A stretch of 64,000 nucleotides of DNA from Galaxea fascicularis (lineage: Eukaryota > Cnidaria > Anthozoa > Scleractinia > Euphylliidae), in NCBI GenBank assembly GCA_948470475.1, contig OX419337.1, forward strand, positions 39,372,616-39,436,615. The letters run 5' to 3'. Under the pieces are notes generated by a model. That model was not told the DNA's origin, made no database searches, and saw only the letters and a list, made by a program, of their open reading frames with translations. Positions 20,246 through 31,826 of the stretch are shown in pieces. The translations under genes and the position numbers were made by a program. Position 1 is the stretch's first letter; each line of letters begins with the position of its first letter.

Positions 20246-21787
20246 ATGGCGGACGTGTCAGAAGTAACACTGATCAATAGTTCTGTAGTTTGAAACTGTT
20301 TAATTTGTTTATCAGCAAGTTGCCAAAATGACTGATGTTTTACACTAGATTCCTATGCTTACTTAACATACTTTATCATGTTATCAAGTAAAAAGGAACA
20401 TCTTGAGGGCGCTTGAGCTAAAATGTCCTCTGACCGGGCAACATCGCATAGCCTTTTGCTGCCATCTAGGTGTTAGCATTATTTTGTATTAAGTAAAATG
20501 CGAGGTTGAAAAGGTGAGAAATATAGCCCCAAAGTGTAATTTACTCCTGCAGCACTGAGGGCGGAAAGGGAAAGAGAATTCCACATACCTTTGGTATCAA
20601 CTGGTGCTTATTTGGACATTTTGCCAGACTGTTATGACCTAAGGCTTGCTATCCTAGAGTTTTGAAGCCTATAGGAGGACACGTGTGTATCTCCAATTTA
20701 CCAATGATACGTATATTGTAATGAAGCCGGATGAATCAGAAAATTATAGGGCAAGATGTTGATTGCGGTCAACCGGCTGCGCGTGCTAGATGCCTGGATA
20801 CGTGAGATCAAGAATCGACAAAAAATTGAATTACGTCATTAGAGTTTTTTCTGACTTTATAGCTAGCACGTTCCCTGGTCATGGGGAAGTCATTTTGCTT
20901 AACAAAAAGAAGATATTTATTGCAAATGTAAACTGAAAATAAAATCATCAAATTAACAAAGATTTTTAACGAGCTGACCTAAACATGTAATCTACTTTAA
21001 GCAATATTAAGAGCAAATGTCTCGGGTGATTCCCCAGAACTAGCCTGTAGGCAGGTTCCTTTCTGGCTGTTGCCTACTCTAGAGATAGGGAGCTGGAAAT
21101 AACTTAAACATCACAAATAGAACTTAAATAAATAATAAACAATCTAATATAGTGCGAGATAAATCAGTGTATTCAATTGTCATCAGTGCACTGTTGCTGA
21201 CATGGCTATGAGTGGGTGAAGTAAGATGTATAAAAGATAATTAAAATGAATCCAGTTGACTTAAAAACTGCTATTGATATGACTCACACAGAAAGAAAGT
21301 TTTCCGTTAAAGAAAAATATAAACAGAAAGAACTTGAATCGGCAGTTTGGTAGAAGAAGCCCCTTAGAAAGCGCATATATAATTCCCAGTTTTGTATTTT
21401 TTTGGTGCCGGTACCTACCTTCAGTAGTCCCAAAGTTAATAATTCTTGAATTTTGATACTGAAATTGCCTTTTGAAACCTGACTGATATAGTTCTAGTTG
21501 CTTCTTGGGCAAACTGACCCACTCATATGGGACGTTTTGTTTGTGACTGCAAACCGTGCATGTTAACATCCCATTGGAATGCGAAGTGTTTGCGTCATCA
21601 CAGCTAAATCCGGGAAGTTCAACCCACTTAATTGACACCATTGCCAAATTTAAAGACTCGCATCGATATTTCGGGAATCGACCAATTTTTGGACGAGGTG
21701 CACACCATCGAAAACCTGGATTATTATTTGGCCATCCAACAAATTCGCAAAGAACGAGAAGAAGACATTGTGCCTAAGGCCTTTTAA
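20246..21787 (+). CDS. weak candidate for a small unrecognised intron-containing gene
   Basis: Three plus-strand pieces look protein-coding but cannot be joined with confidence. An ATG in good context (CAACAATGGCGG) at 20246 opens MADVSEVTLINSS. A frame at about 20751-20844 includes NRLRVLDAWIREIKNRQK. A C-terminal segment at 21656-21787 reads IDISGIDQFLDEVHT, then LDYYLAIQQIRKEREED, then a stop. The last piece is helical and charged with no low-complexity bias. Splice sites are weak (acceptor AAATTTAAAG before 21656). No family is recognised. Chance open frames remain quite possible. Confidence 0.2.
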
Positions 21788-22869
21788 ATTTGTTACATAA
21801 TAGATTTGACTTTGACGTTGGGGCAGGAAAGGCCCGGCATGGGTTAACTCGACTATGTTGTTATCATGCAGATATTAGCATTCCGGATGACTGTGCTATT
21901 AACCCCTTAATCTTACCACTGAGAAATCATAAAATAACCATTTAAAAACAAATTGACAGGATTCTCGTGGCCAATCAAAATCGCCTAACTTCTATACTTG
22001 CTAGTCGTGTATATCCAAACCTGGCAAACGCCTGCGAAACGGGGAAAATTATAAAAGGGAAGTTAGGAGGATTCACTAATGAAATTCAATCTTGTGAAGA
22101 AGGTTAGGAAAGAGTTTGATATCTTGCTCTCATAAATTTTGGACTTCCGAGTTCTCAGATCAGATTATTTGTTTAAAGTGGAACTAAAAGTGATTTCTTT
22201 ATTATACCTTCACCACAACGCTAAATTACAAAACCTTGTAATTACAAACAGATGTCTCTCTCTTTAAGGCTTACTACAATATAATATAAATGAGACGGAC
22301 TGCCCTGAGAGCGCTCTGTACAAATGTGGCCCTAGTTAAATCATATATCCACACTGGGATCGTTTTTATTTTGCGAAGTGACTTTTTGAGTCTTACCTTG
22401 ATCAGCAGCTGTTTTCTTCGAGTGTTCTATTTTTTCCTTTTCGAACTGTGACATGAATTCAGTGATTACTTTCATTCAAGTGGAGCTATCTAAGTAAAAA
22501 CCACGTGAATGTGAAGTAATGACTATAAGCCGTTTAACGAGTTTGTTTGCATTTTCTATATTAAGTCAAAACATACGTCAGAGTACTATTGGCTCTCATT
22601 CGTTCACACGCATAGCCAAAAACATGTATTCCAAAATCTTTACAAAGTCAATTTCTATTTTCAAATATCAAATTGCACGCAACCTTATAAATGAAGTTAC
22701 TTCAAACAGATGCTCGACGCAATGACAGGTGATCGTATTTGCAGTTCCACAATCTCCTTGCCGTTTATTCCCAGACATAACTTTTCAAACTTTTTGTAAC
22801 GTATTCTTCAAGCTTAGTTTCTTCAGTTGTGACGCTATGTAATTACTATTCCTTTGTAAATTATCTCAA
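21788..22869. other. no gene seen
   Basis: Only short unsupported frames. Part of the right end may belong to the LINE-like fragment that follows. Confidence 0.4.
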
Positions 22870-22924
22870 ATATCCCCTTCGGGAGAGATAATAAAGTTAT
22901 TGTATTGTATTCAGTATTGTATTC
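22870..22924 (+). mobile_element. possible 3' end of a degraded LINE-type retrotransposon
   Basis: CCCCTTCGGGAGAGATAATAAAG is followed by a simple tail of ATTGT-type units. A small hairpin, then AATAAAG, then a short tandem tail is typical of the 3' ends of non-LTR elements in cnidarians. No reverse transcriptase frame was seen upstream, so if correct it is a 5'-truncated copy. Confidence 0.35.
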
Positions 22925-25900
22925 TAAGCTGAAACATTCTCCTCCATTATCCCACGCCATTTATACAAGCAGCTCTAACTTTAAATAAGTTTGTAAGAGA
23001 AATAAAATACAGCCTCCTCTACTGGAAATTTGATCTGAAAATCTTTTTCAAACCCGAAAATATTTCTCAAATCCAAAACACGCTTGTTGTCTAATAACGC
23101 CGTTGCTTGGTAGCTTGTCTGCTGGTCAGGAAGTGAAGAACAGGCCACCTCTGTCCTGAGTGCAACTTAAGCCTTTGCCATCAGGATAGACAATTAATCA
23201 GGCTTTCTGTCCTTCTGCATTTTAGCCCATTCAAATTAAGCACATCTTAAAAAATTCAATTTTTATAAGGTAAAGGGAAATCCTGCTAGAGAAAAGATAC
23301 ACTCAGAGCCAAAAACTACACTTATTTCCAAAGTATGTGAAAGGCAAAAGCAAAACTTACGGTTCGAGGGAGGAGTTTATGGACGCTCGAAAGCCTTGTG
23401 ATAACGGCACATCCGGGATATGTCCAAATAAAGCCCACGTCTAATGGCGTTCTCTGATTAGCTAAAATGAGCTGACAGGTTTGTACACGATAGTTCGTTC
23501 ACCACGATCAGCCGAGTTTATGCACGCAAGTGTGTTCAACGTGTTACTCAAAGATGCGCTTAAATCTTGGGATTAAAGTGTTGTAAACTGATCTTCTAAG
23601 GGATTGATCGAACACTTACTGCCAAGGTGAAGGGAGGGCAAGGCTCTGGCAAACTTAATAAGTCTTTAATATATGTCAACGGGCGTTTAGCTAAGTGAAT
23701 TCAAAAATATCCAGAGGCACTCGGCGTCACCTTAAGTCAGTATCAAGGGAAAACAAGATTATGTTCATCAAGACGGCGGATTGGCTGAGAACGCAAACAG
23801 CACGAGCAAGTCTAACTAAGTCTTGATAACGCTTAAAGCGATTCAAAACGAAAGATTGTTGACTTTATGCGAATCAAACATTGAGTTCGTTGGTCTCAAC
23901 GACATATTTAGTGTTAAGAGCCGAACCTTACCTTTTCACTTACATCGTTGTTGTCTCGATGTTTCGCAATGCAGTGGAGAGTTCAAGAGCTTTTCAAAAA
24001 TAGGTTACCTTGCCATGCACAGCTTTGAGTTGTAAAAATAGCTAGCATATTTGACTTTCGTGCTTCTGGATTCTTCTGGGAGAATTTCAAGTGGTATGCA
24101 TAGGGAGACCAAACTTCACCTTACTATTGTGAAAATGCTTTCAAGATTGAAGTACTGGTCCATCAAAAATAACCTTGGCTGACCGAAAAACACAAAGCAA
24201 AGTCAGTAAACAACAGAACAACATCCCACTTAACAAATATTTATTTTTAGGGTTGGTATCTTTTATACAAACAAGTAAAAGTGAGAGGAACTTATTCCTC
24301 TGTTTCGGTTTGCTTTGGTAGATCATTATATCGGTGCTTGTTGTGATAAACAATTGTTTTCCCATGCTTTATATTTCAGCGTTCTGTTTTGGCACTTAGT
24401 TGTCTTATAAACTGAAGAAAAAAAATCGAACCAGATATGCTGCACCCTTATTCAGTTACTCGGACCACCTTTTGATTTTAATTTACAAGGAAGATCAGAT
24501 ATACCTACCATAATTCATGTTTCTTAATGATCACATTTGGGGCTTTTATTCAAGAAGTTTAAATTTTGAGCAAGCGCCATTATTCGTGATAATAAGTAAT
24601 ATTAAACTTGTGCACCACTGTTTGCATTCTGGGATTTCCTAAACCACCACTTTGAAAAGAATTCTATACAAATCTACAAGCGGAATATGCATTGTAGCTC
24701 ATTGGCATTGTGATGATTTCATACGATAGTTTGGTAAACAGTAGCGTGAAAAATAGGTCTAATCGGAGCTTACATTCTGTTCTAATTAAATTTTGTGATC
24801 TATTTCTACCGAGTAGTGAAAACGAGGAGTGAAGAGGGTCAAAGACACCCAACAGAGACAATGAAGCAAAACACTTGAGAAGCTACTTACTGTTTCGGGC
24901 CTTTTCAAGGTTCATTTGAAGACATTCATACTTTTTTTTTTATTTATTTTAATATCGTAGTTAAATCTTCGCATCTCATAAATTGTACGGATAGGGGTAG
25001 TATCACCTGAATTTGTTTGGCTCTCCGAAAATCATGGCTGGTCATATTTTGCATGCCCAAAGAGGAATAGGCTCGATTGCCGCCGCTCACTCGGGTCCGG
25101 AGTATAGGTTCATTTCCCGAAGCAGCGGCCGGATTCTAAAAGAGAAAGGAATTATAACTTCCAACTTCATTCAAGTTCACCTTGGAAAACTATCAGAATT
25201 CAATCCGAAAAGCTGAAGCGATATAGAAGTTTCGATCAGATATTCACCAAAAGGAGAGGTTGTTTGGTCTCAGAGCAGGAGGGTACATTGAGCTCGTAAT
25301 CGCATAAGCTCCGGTGTTAAATGTTTTATCTATTGATGTTCACTCACTGAAGAGATCTTTACTTAGCAAAAGATAATTGTAATAACGTTTTACAGGGAAA
25401 AGTAATGGGTATGGCTTTATAGTTGAAAAATTAACATTCATGTATCGAATTCTTGTTTTGAAACGAGGAACAAAGTTCTTAGAAGGGTCAGTCTGTTGTA
25501 AGGGTGTCTTTCGTATGGAGGTCTTAAGACTGCATAAGGACTGGCCCAGAAGTCAGGAATATCATAAGATTCAATCCCTACTGATTCAAAAGATCGAAAC
25601 TGAATTAAATGTTTACTGTAATGAAGGTGGCATTTTAATCAACAGAAAATGCAACAGCTACAGGCCCAAGAACTTCAGAAGGCCAATTAGTGAAGTTGCA
25701 TGGTGTGTTTAAATGGAACTGACTTTATTACTTGTCCGCCAGATTAACAATGGACTAAGTTGGATTTTCGTTTATTTATCCCAACTACCGGTGACTGCTT
25801 TCCCGGCTTTCAATATGTTGGAACTGTTGTGGTGAAAGGAAATCGAGCCAAGCATAGTGAACAAGCACAGATCGAAAGAAACAAAGCAGTCCCTTTATTG

Positions 25901-27756
25901 TGGCCAAAAAGCGCGACATGGTTGTACATGGGATCGGCAAAGAAGAAGCATGTCGAACAATTTATGGCTCCCAAGTCTTGTGCATGTAAATTGTCTAGCT
26001 AATCAAAAAAATTAAACTGTAATCGCGATTGAAATTCGTCATCATGACTGCCCAACACTTTCTGTGGCATGGAGTACATTGAATTTTCTCGATGCATAAA
26101 ACCATGCTTGCTCCATAGATGGAGCACGTCCGGGTGTATTGCTGATCTGACTTACTGGCTGTACAAACCTGTCAGTACTGCTAAGGCGGGACTGAACTGG
26201 ACTCCAGTTTATATGCTATGGTCCGTGTGAATTATGTCAGTTTGCGTCTGAACATACACTTAAAGTGTACCAGTCAGATAACTTTGAAAAAGCCACAGTT
26301 TTACAAAAGTTACTCACTGAACCTGACTAGGATTAAAATATTTCTCCAATCCTAAAAGCACGTGCGTGTTTAGTTATTCATTTCGCATTTAGAAGATTCT
26401 TTTATTGGTCCAAAACCACTCTTTTGCCAAGTTTAGCCTTCATGACTTTTCCTAACCAAATCAGGCTTCTTATTAGAAATAGCAAACTCATTCAGTTCTG
26501 ATTGTGTTCTTTTAGTTCAAATGAAGTTAAGTTAAGTACTAACACTGTGTATCCCTAGATGAACTTGATTAGTTTTCCTGCTGGATCTTTTTCCACATTA
26601 TTGATTGGCGCCTTCCAGTTTCTTCTTTGTTGTGGCTATTCTTTGCGGGTGACTGCGGTTTTCAATAACTGGTTTGCTTGTCAGTTTTTTGCCTCCAGAC
26701 AAACTTTGCGTTTCCCATGCGGAAATTCTCTTTGAATGTGTGACACTTTTGATTGAGAAAAACAATTTATTCATCTTCCTAGTAACCAATGTTTGATGAT
26801 TTTGAGGCATGGTGTACACAGTGGCTCAGTCTAAAATTATTAAAAAAAATTCCCTGACAGTTGCCCGGACATGCAGTTGAGGACCGGTCCGAAACATGAA
26901 ATATTTTAAGTCTGCATGCTACTTAGTTAAGTAAAAAACGTCGTTTATCGGTATAATGAACCTAAACGTGGAGAGAAGATTACCAGAGGGTTTCAATATC
27001 AAAGAAAACAATGTTGTACTTCCCTAAAGTAAGAAAATTTACCTTCTGTTTTTGGCATTGATCAGATAGTAAAACAAAGTCTTTTTCATTGCGTGTTCGT
27101 GGCCACCTTTATTATCAAGATGTCAATAAAATAGGTATCCCATGGCTGTGAACTTGGCGGGAAATGTCACGCGCCAAGGGTCTGCGATTGTGTAACATCC
27201 GTTCTTTGTAAAAATGAACAATAGGCAGTGGCCTGTTTTTCTAACAGAAGACAGCCTGAACACTGTCATTGCAAAATCACAACTGAGACGTTTCGCAGTT
27301 TCAACAAATTTAAAGATTCGACGGTTTGCTCGGAACAGTAACGCTTTTTGTTTATCATGGATTAACCTCTTATCCTATTATCAGTAAATAAGAATCGTAC
27401 GCCGTCAACGTTTAAGTAATTGCAATTATATCTTCGTTAAAAGCTGTCTCTTTGTCGCCACTGTTGTCTCAACTTTGACAGTGTTTTTAAACAGACAAGA
27501 AAGGCAAGAATTCAGGCAAACACCTCGACCGCGCACCCAGATTAAACAAGCGACTGTGCGTTCTAGTAAACTTTCTACCACGCCATATATATTAAAGCCA
27601 CATCATGGCCTATCATTTTCTATTTTCCAAAAACTTGAAATAAAAATTAGCACCATACAAAGGTGTCAGTTTTAGTCAGCTTTCTTTTCAACGGTCATTG
27701 CTGAAGACTTTTTGAACAGACTCAAAAATTAATTGAAACAATGCTTTTTTGCTTAG
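22925..27756. other. long spacer, no gene seen
   Basis: Open frames up to 90 codons (for example 25440-25712 plus) have no recognised domain and no paired splice sites. No clear repeat was noticed. Possible regulatory DNA of the flanking Otx genes. Confidence 0.45.
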
Positions 27757-29103
27757 AATCAGTCAAATTTGACAGTGAATGATCCCTCGACAGCAGGAAA
27801 TTGGTTTTACACTCAGAAGGTTGAACGAATGTTGTTCACAGAAACGCCCCCTCGATTTACACTTCTATACAAATATCTCGACGAGATACTAGCAAGCACT
27901 GCTACTGAGTCTGGTATGGAGTTGTTTGGTTTATTTCTTTGGCGTAGGAAATATGATATATATTTAATTCATTTAAAGAGATATTCCATGCCAAACATGT
28001 GCCTTCATATTTGATTCTTGTAGCATTTTTTTCATGCACGCCAGGTCGTTGAGGACTTTGAAAGCATTCGCTGGTTTCCCGACAGTTTTCAAGTTTAACG
28101 GTCGTAGAGTCCGAGCTATGTTTTCAAGTTTGCATGGCGAAATAAAGAAAGCTAAGTTGATGTTATGGAACCAGCGAACAAAGTTCCATTTGATCAAGAG
28201 CCAGCAAATTGGAAAATGTTATATAACTTGCTACCCTACGTCTGTTACCACGGTATAAATATTCTGTCCTTATCTTTTCAATTTATAAACATTATTTTCT
28301 AACCCAAACTTTCCTGTCTATTTCGGTCGCTTAGTTGAATTTATTATTGCTTGTTATTCTCCAAATTATAGTCGGTCGCTTCACTGACCTGCGCTGATGT
28401 TAGCTGGAAAATAACGTGCCACAGTTAGCGAGATTGGCGTACCTTATGATCGACTAAAGGTAAGACCCTCCTCGTTCTGCGTTTTTGCTTTCACCATCTC
28501 CGTGTGATTATGGCAGTCTGAATTTATTTAAACGATGGCAAATACTGAAGATAATGTGATTCTGAAAGGAGTCATTTCTAATGCAAAAATCCCTAAAAAT
28601 GTTAAGGAGCAGACTGAGGTCTACCGCTCATACACCACGTTGGAACAGGAATCTGACAGATCTGAACAAAAAAATTACGCTAAATTGATGAGTGTTTGGT
28701 AAAATATGTAACAATAAACCGAACCCTTGAACTTCAGTTCACTAGTACATGAAATAGCTGTTCTTCTTTTAAGAAATATACTAGCATCGATGCAAAGAGC
28801 AAAAAGTATAACATACACTTAGTGCTCGTTCACCATTTGGAACTTCTAGGAGACAGAAAAATACACACTAATATAAGATCTGCGTGAACACTAGTAATGA
28901 TGACAAACGCTGCAGATTTCTCTCACTACAATGGTTTAAAGTAGTAGTCAACTAGAATGATTGCTTTTATTAACTCCTTTGGCTAAGATTCTATTGCCGG
29001 ATTGTTAACTTGGAACGCCCCTCCGTTTCAGTTTGTGAGCGAGAAAATTCTGTCTGAAAAGATCCAAGACAAGGATGTCGGTGTTCTGTTGAAAATGCGC
29101 TGA
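27757..29103 (+). CDS. candidate unrecognised multi-exon gene, 3' part
   Basis: Five plus-strand segments can be chained with matching codon phase: 27757-27913, 28157-28252, 28425-28459, 28607-28691 and 28988-29103. They end at TGA and total about 162 codons without the missing start. The first has a good acceptor (TTTTTTGCTTAG) and a donor CTG/GTATGG, and reads WFYTQKVERMLF and LLYKYLDEIL. The second includes DQEPANWKMLYNLLPYVCYH. The third ends at a strong donor AAAG/GTAAGA. The last follows a pyrimidine-rich stretch and reads WNAPPFQFVSEKILSEK. Acceptors of exons 2 and 4 and donor 4 are weak, and the joins were chosen by searching for phase agreement. No family is recognised. An alternative is a separate 55-codon ATG frame at 28535-28702. 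Confidence 0.27.
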
Positions 29104-31482
29104 GCCGGGCGTGCCGGCCAAGTCTGCTTCGTGAGATTTTGAAATTCACATTCATAGGGAGATCTTGCATTGTTACAAAAGATCTTCCTTTCAGCAAACT
29201 ACTCACAATCTATCTCTTCATCGACATTACAACTCCAAACACTAATACAGAGCATGGATCTCAGATATATCAACATGAAAGATAAACACGTTGCAAAATA
29301 TTAATTTCTTCGAAATAATATTCTCCAACAGTTCTCACCTTCAGTTTTCAAAAATGCGCCTTCTCTGTGCAGTATGCTTGCCTGATTAGTGTACGGTGGT
29401 CTCAGAACGGCACAAATTTCGCGTTGACGATCATTCAAAGTGTAAATCAGTGTAACTCCGTTCCGATGCTTCCAGCAAAGCTCTTCCGGTGTCGTTTCCT
29501 CTCCCTTTTCAGTCCCCTGAGGCTATATACGTTGCAGGCACTGTGTGCGATGACTTGAGAATTAACAGAGTTTGGTTGACAATTTCTGCCCTGCGTAAAA
29601 AAATCGTGGTCACTAAAGCGTGGGTCAGAGCAGAGCTATGTGACACCTATTGTTCATGGGAAGGGTCAATTTCTACAGGGAGTGGCCACTAACACAGGCC
29701 ACCAGAGCTCGAAGTCTAGACGTTTCTTGGTGCCATCTATTAAAGCTGCTAAAATCGTATTGCTCAAAGAACGTTTCTACTAATACAAGTGGGTGTCACT
29801 TCAGTGTTAAACCAATTTCCTTAGGTTAAAAAAATGAAAGTTTTAATCACACTTTATCACGTCAGGAAACGAAACAGGGAATCTACTCTCAACATCTATT
29901 ATTAGAATGGCCCTTCCGTTCCTATGGAAACAGACTTGAGGCACTAAAAATGACTTAACTATGGTTTAAAATGGGTGTTGAGCGTTGTGTTTCATGCGGT
30001 TACTGTCCTGAATTACTGTTTATGTATTTGTACGCATGAGCGTGAGTTGCCACAGTATTTTCTGCAGGCTTTATATATACGCGGAAGACGATTAAAACTT
30101 GTACATCATTCGTTTTTGTTTCATACATGAATTTAAATATTTTTCCTCGTTCTTCTATAATTCAGAATGTTACTTCTGTATTGTAATAATAATAATAATG
30201 ATGATGATGAGAGATGATGATAAATTTTACTTAAATACTAGACGATTTTAATTACCTATTTGGTTCATATACATTTCCTATAGAAGTAGTGGAGAGAAAT
30301 TGTTAAAATATCAAACAAATTCAACTTATGTGATCCTGTCCTTAATTCTCGTCACCACTCTGTTTTATTAAGGTGTTGATATCAGAAGGAGAAATTTGAT
30401 GTTGATTACTTTGAGAGACCAACCGTCCACTTCTCCTGATCAGTCTAAGTTATCGTTTACGAGAGAGTTCATGATTGCAGAAGGATAGCTCGGTTAACCT
30501 GAGAACTTTTGTAAATAGCATAATTTTTGCCTTGGCATTTTCTGAGGAACTCTCAAGATGGTGAAATTAGTTCGAGGACTTGGGGCATGACTCACATGGA
30601 TTTAAAAGCGTTTGCGGTTTTTATCACCCTAGCTCTTCCTCTCGATATGATCATTACACTTCAATGCACATTTCTTTTCCAGTATTTGAAGCTTGTGGTA
30701 ATTAGATAGGATCCTACTGGTCTGTTGCCAAGAGATCTTCCTTTTGATTGTAAATATATTTGAAGTACCTTTAGTGGTCTCAGAACTGCGGTTGGTCAGT
30801 TATTTGATTCTGAGCGTTTGTCTGTTAAAGGTAAAACGTGTAAGTTGGCGAGCCTTGGGGGTTCCTGATTAGTGTAATAGCTAGTGACTGTCAGTTGCTA
30901 GGAGGATTTATACCAAAAGTCATTCACAATAAAGTAAGCCAGCTCACGAAAATTAAATTGGCTTCGCTACTTTTGAAGATGAAATCGGAAGGCTTCAATG
31001 AAAATAAATCTGTATCTTATTTGAAAATTTCTTCAGTAAAACATTGTCATATTAATATCGCCAACACACACTTCAAACTCTCAATGAGTCGCGACGAACT
31101 GTCTTTCCTGACATCAGCTGGAGAAAAGATAAAATTTATGAAGTAACTAAAAGCTAAGTGGCCGCAAAGCCGTTGTGAAAAACTTTACTCCCATAAAAAT
31201 GAAGTGTTTTTAGACCCTGTAATTTAGTCACTATGAATTTCGACAGAAAAGACAGTCCCGCCCTTAGGCCGGGTTGTTTGAACTGGTTCACACAGGGAAG
31301 GTGACCTGTCAGAACCCTGACATTCAGTAGTTAATTAACAAAGCTGACAAAGGTTCCTGTTGCTGTTCAGATACGTCAATCCACGATAGCTTTAAGAGAG
31401 AAGATGAACTAAAGAAAGAAGAAGAAGAAAAAAAGAGAAAATCATATGCTCTGTTGGAGTGAATCGAGGAACTCTACACCTC
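29104..31482. other. spacer with a trinucleotide run, no gene seen
   Basis: It contains AAT then ATG trinucleotide repeats at about 30183-30222. Short frames elsewhere are unsupported. Confidence 0.5.
30183..30222. repeat. AAT/ATG trinucleotide microsatellite
   Basis: Runs of TAA units grade into TGA units, with one interruption (GAGAGATGATGATAAA). Confidence 0.85.
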
Positions 31483-31826
31483 ATTCCAAAATGGCCAACA
31501 TGGCCTCCATTTTATATTCAAATTAGGCCTTGCTGCCTCGTTGAAGGTGAAATAGACCTCTTTCATAATGGCGGCCAAATAAAATATTCTTTTGTTTTGA
31601 TGCTGATAAGCCTTTCTAACCTCGCTGCTATGTGCAAAATACAAAAGAATGTTTGCGCTAAAATGAGGCCAGTAAGTCTAATTAACATAGATACAAAAGA
31701 ACAATATTATCGGCGGCCATTATGAAAGTGGTCTATATTCTTTTGAAATTTGCTCTTAAGAACGAGGCAACAAAGGCTAATTTAAATAAAAACAAAAGAA
31801 TAGTAGCATGGCAGCCATTTTGGAAT
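31483..31826. repeat. foldback (MITE-like) element of about 344 bp
   Basis: The ends ATTCCAAAATGGC (from 31483) and the reverse complement of GCCATTTTGGAAT (to 31826) are inverted. Internally, CTTTCATAATGGCGGCC (about 31559-31575) is matched by GGCGGCCATTATGAAAG (about 31714-31730). CAAATTAGGCCTTGCTGCCTCGTT and a TTCTTTTGTTTT word also recur inverted on the right arm. Nearly the whole element is one imperfect palindrome. Frames at 31459-31725, 31722-31907 and 31733-32023 are shadows of it. Confidence 0.75.

Noticed and set aside
21261..21647. 128-codon minus-strand frame (one of the longest in the window)
   Set aside because: No recognised domain; the C-terminal part is low complexity (FKFFLFIFFF). 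Its first 77 codons end near a possible donor, so an exon cannot be fully excluded, but there is no supporting partner exon.
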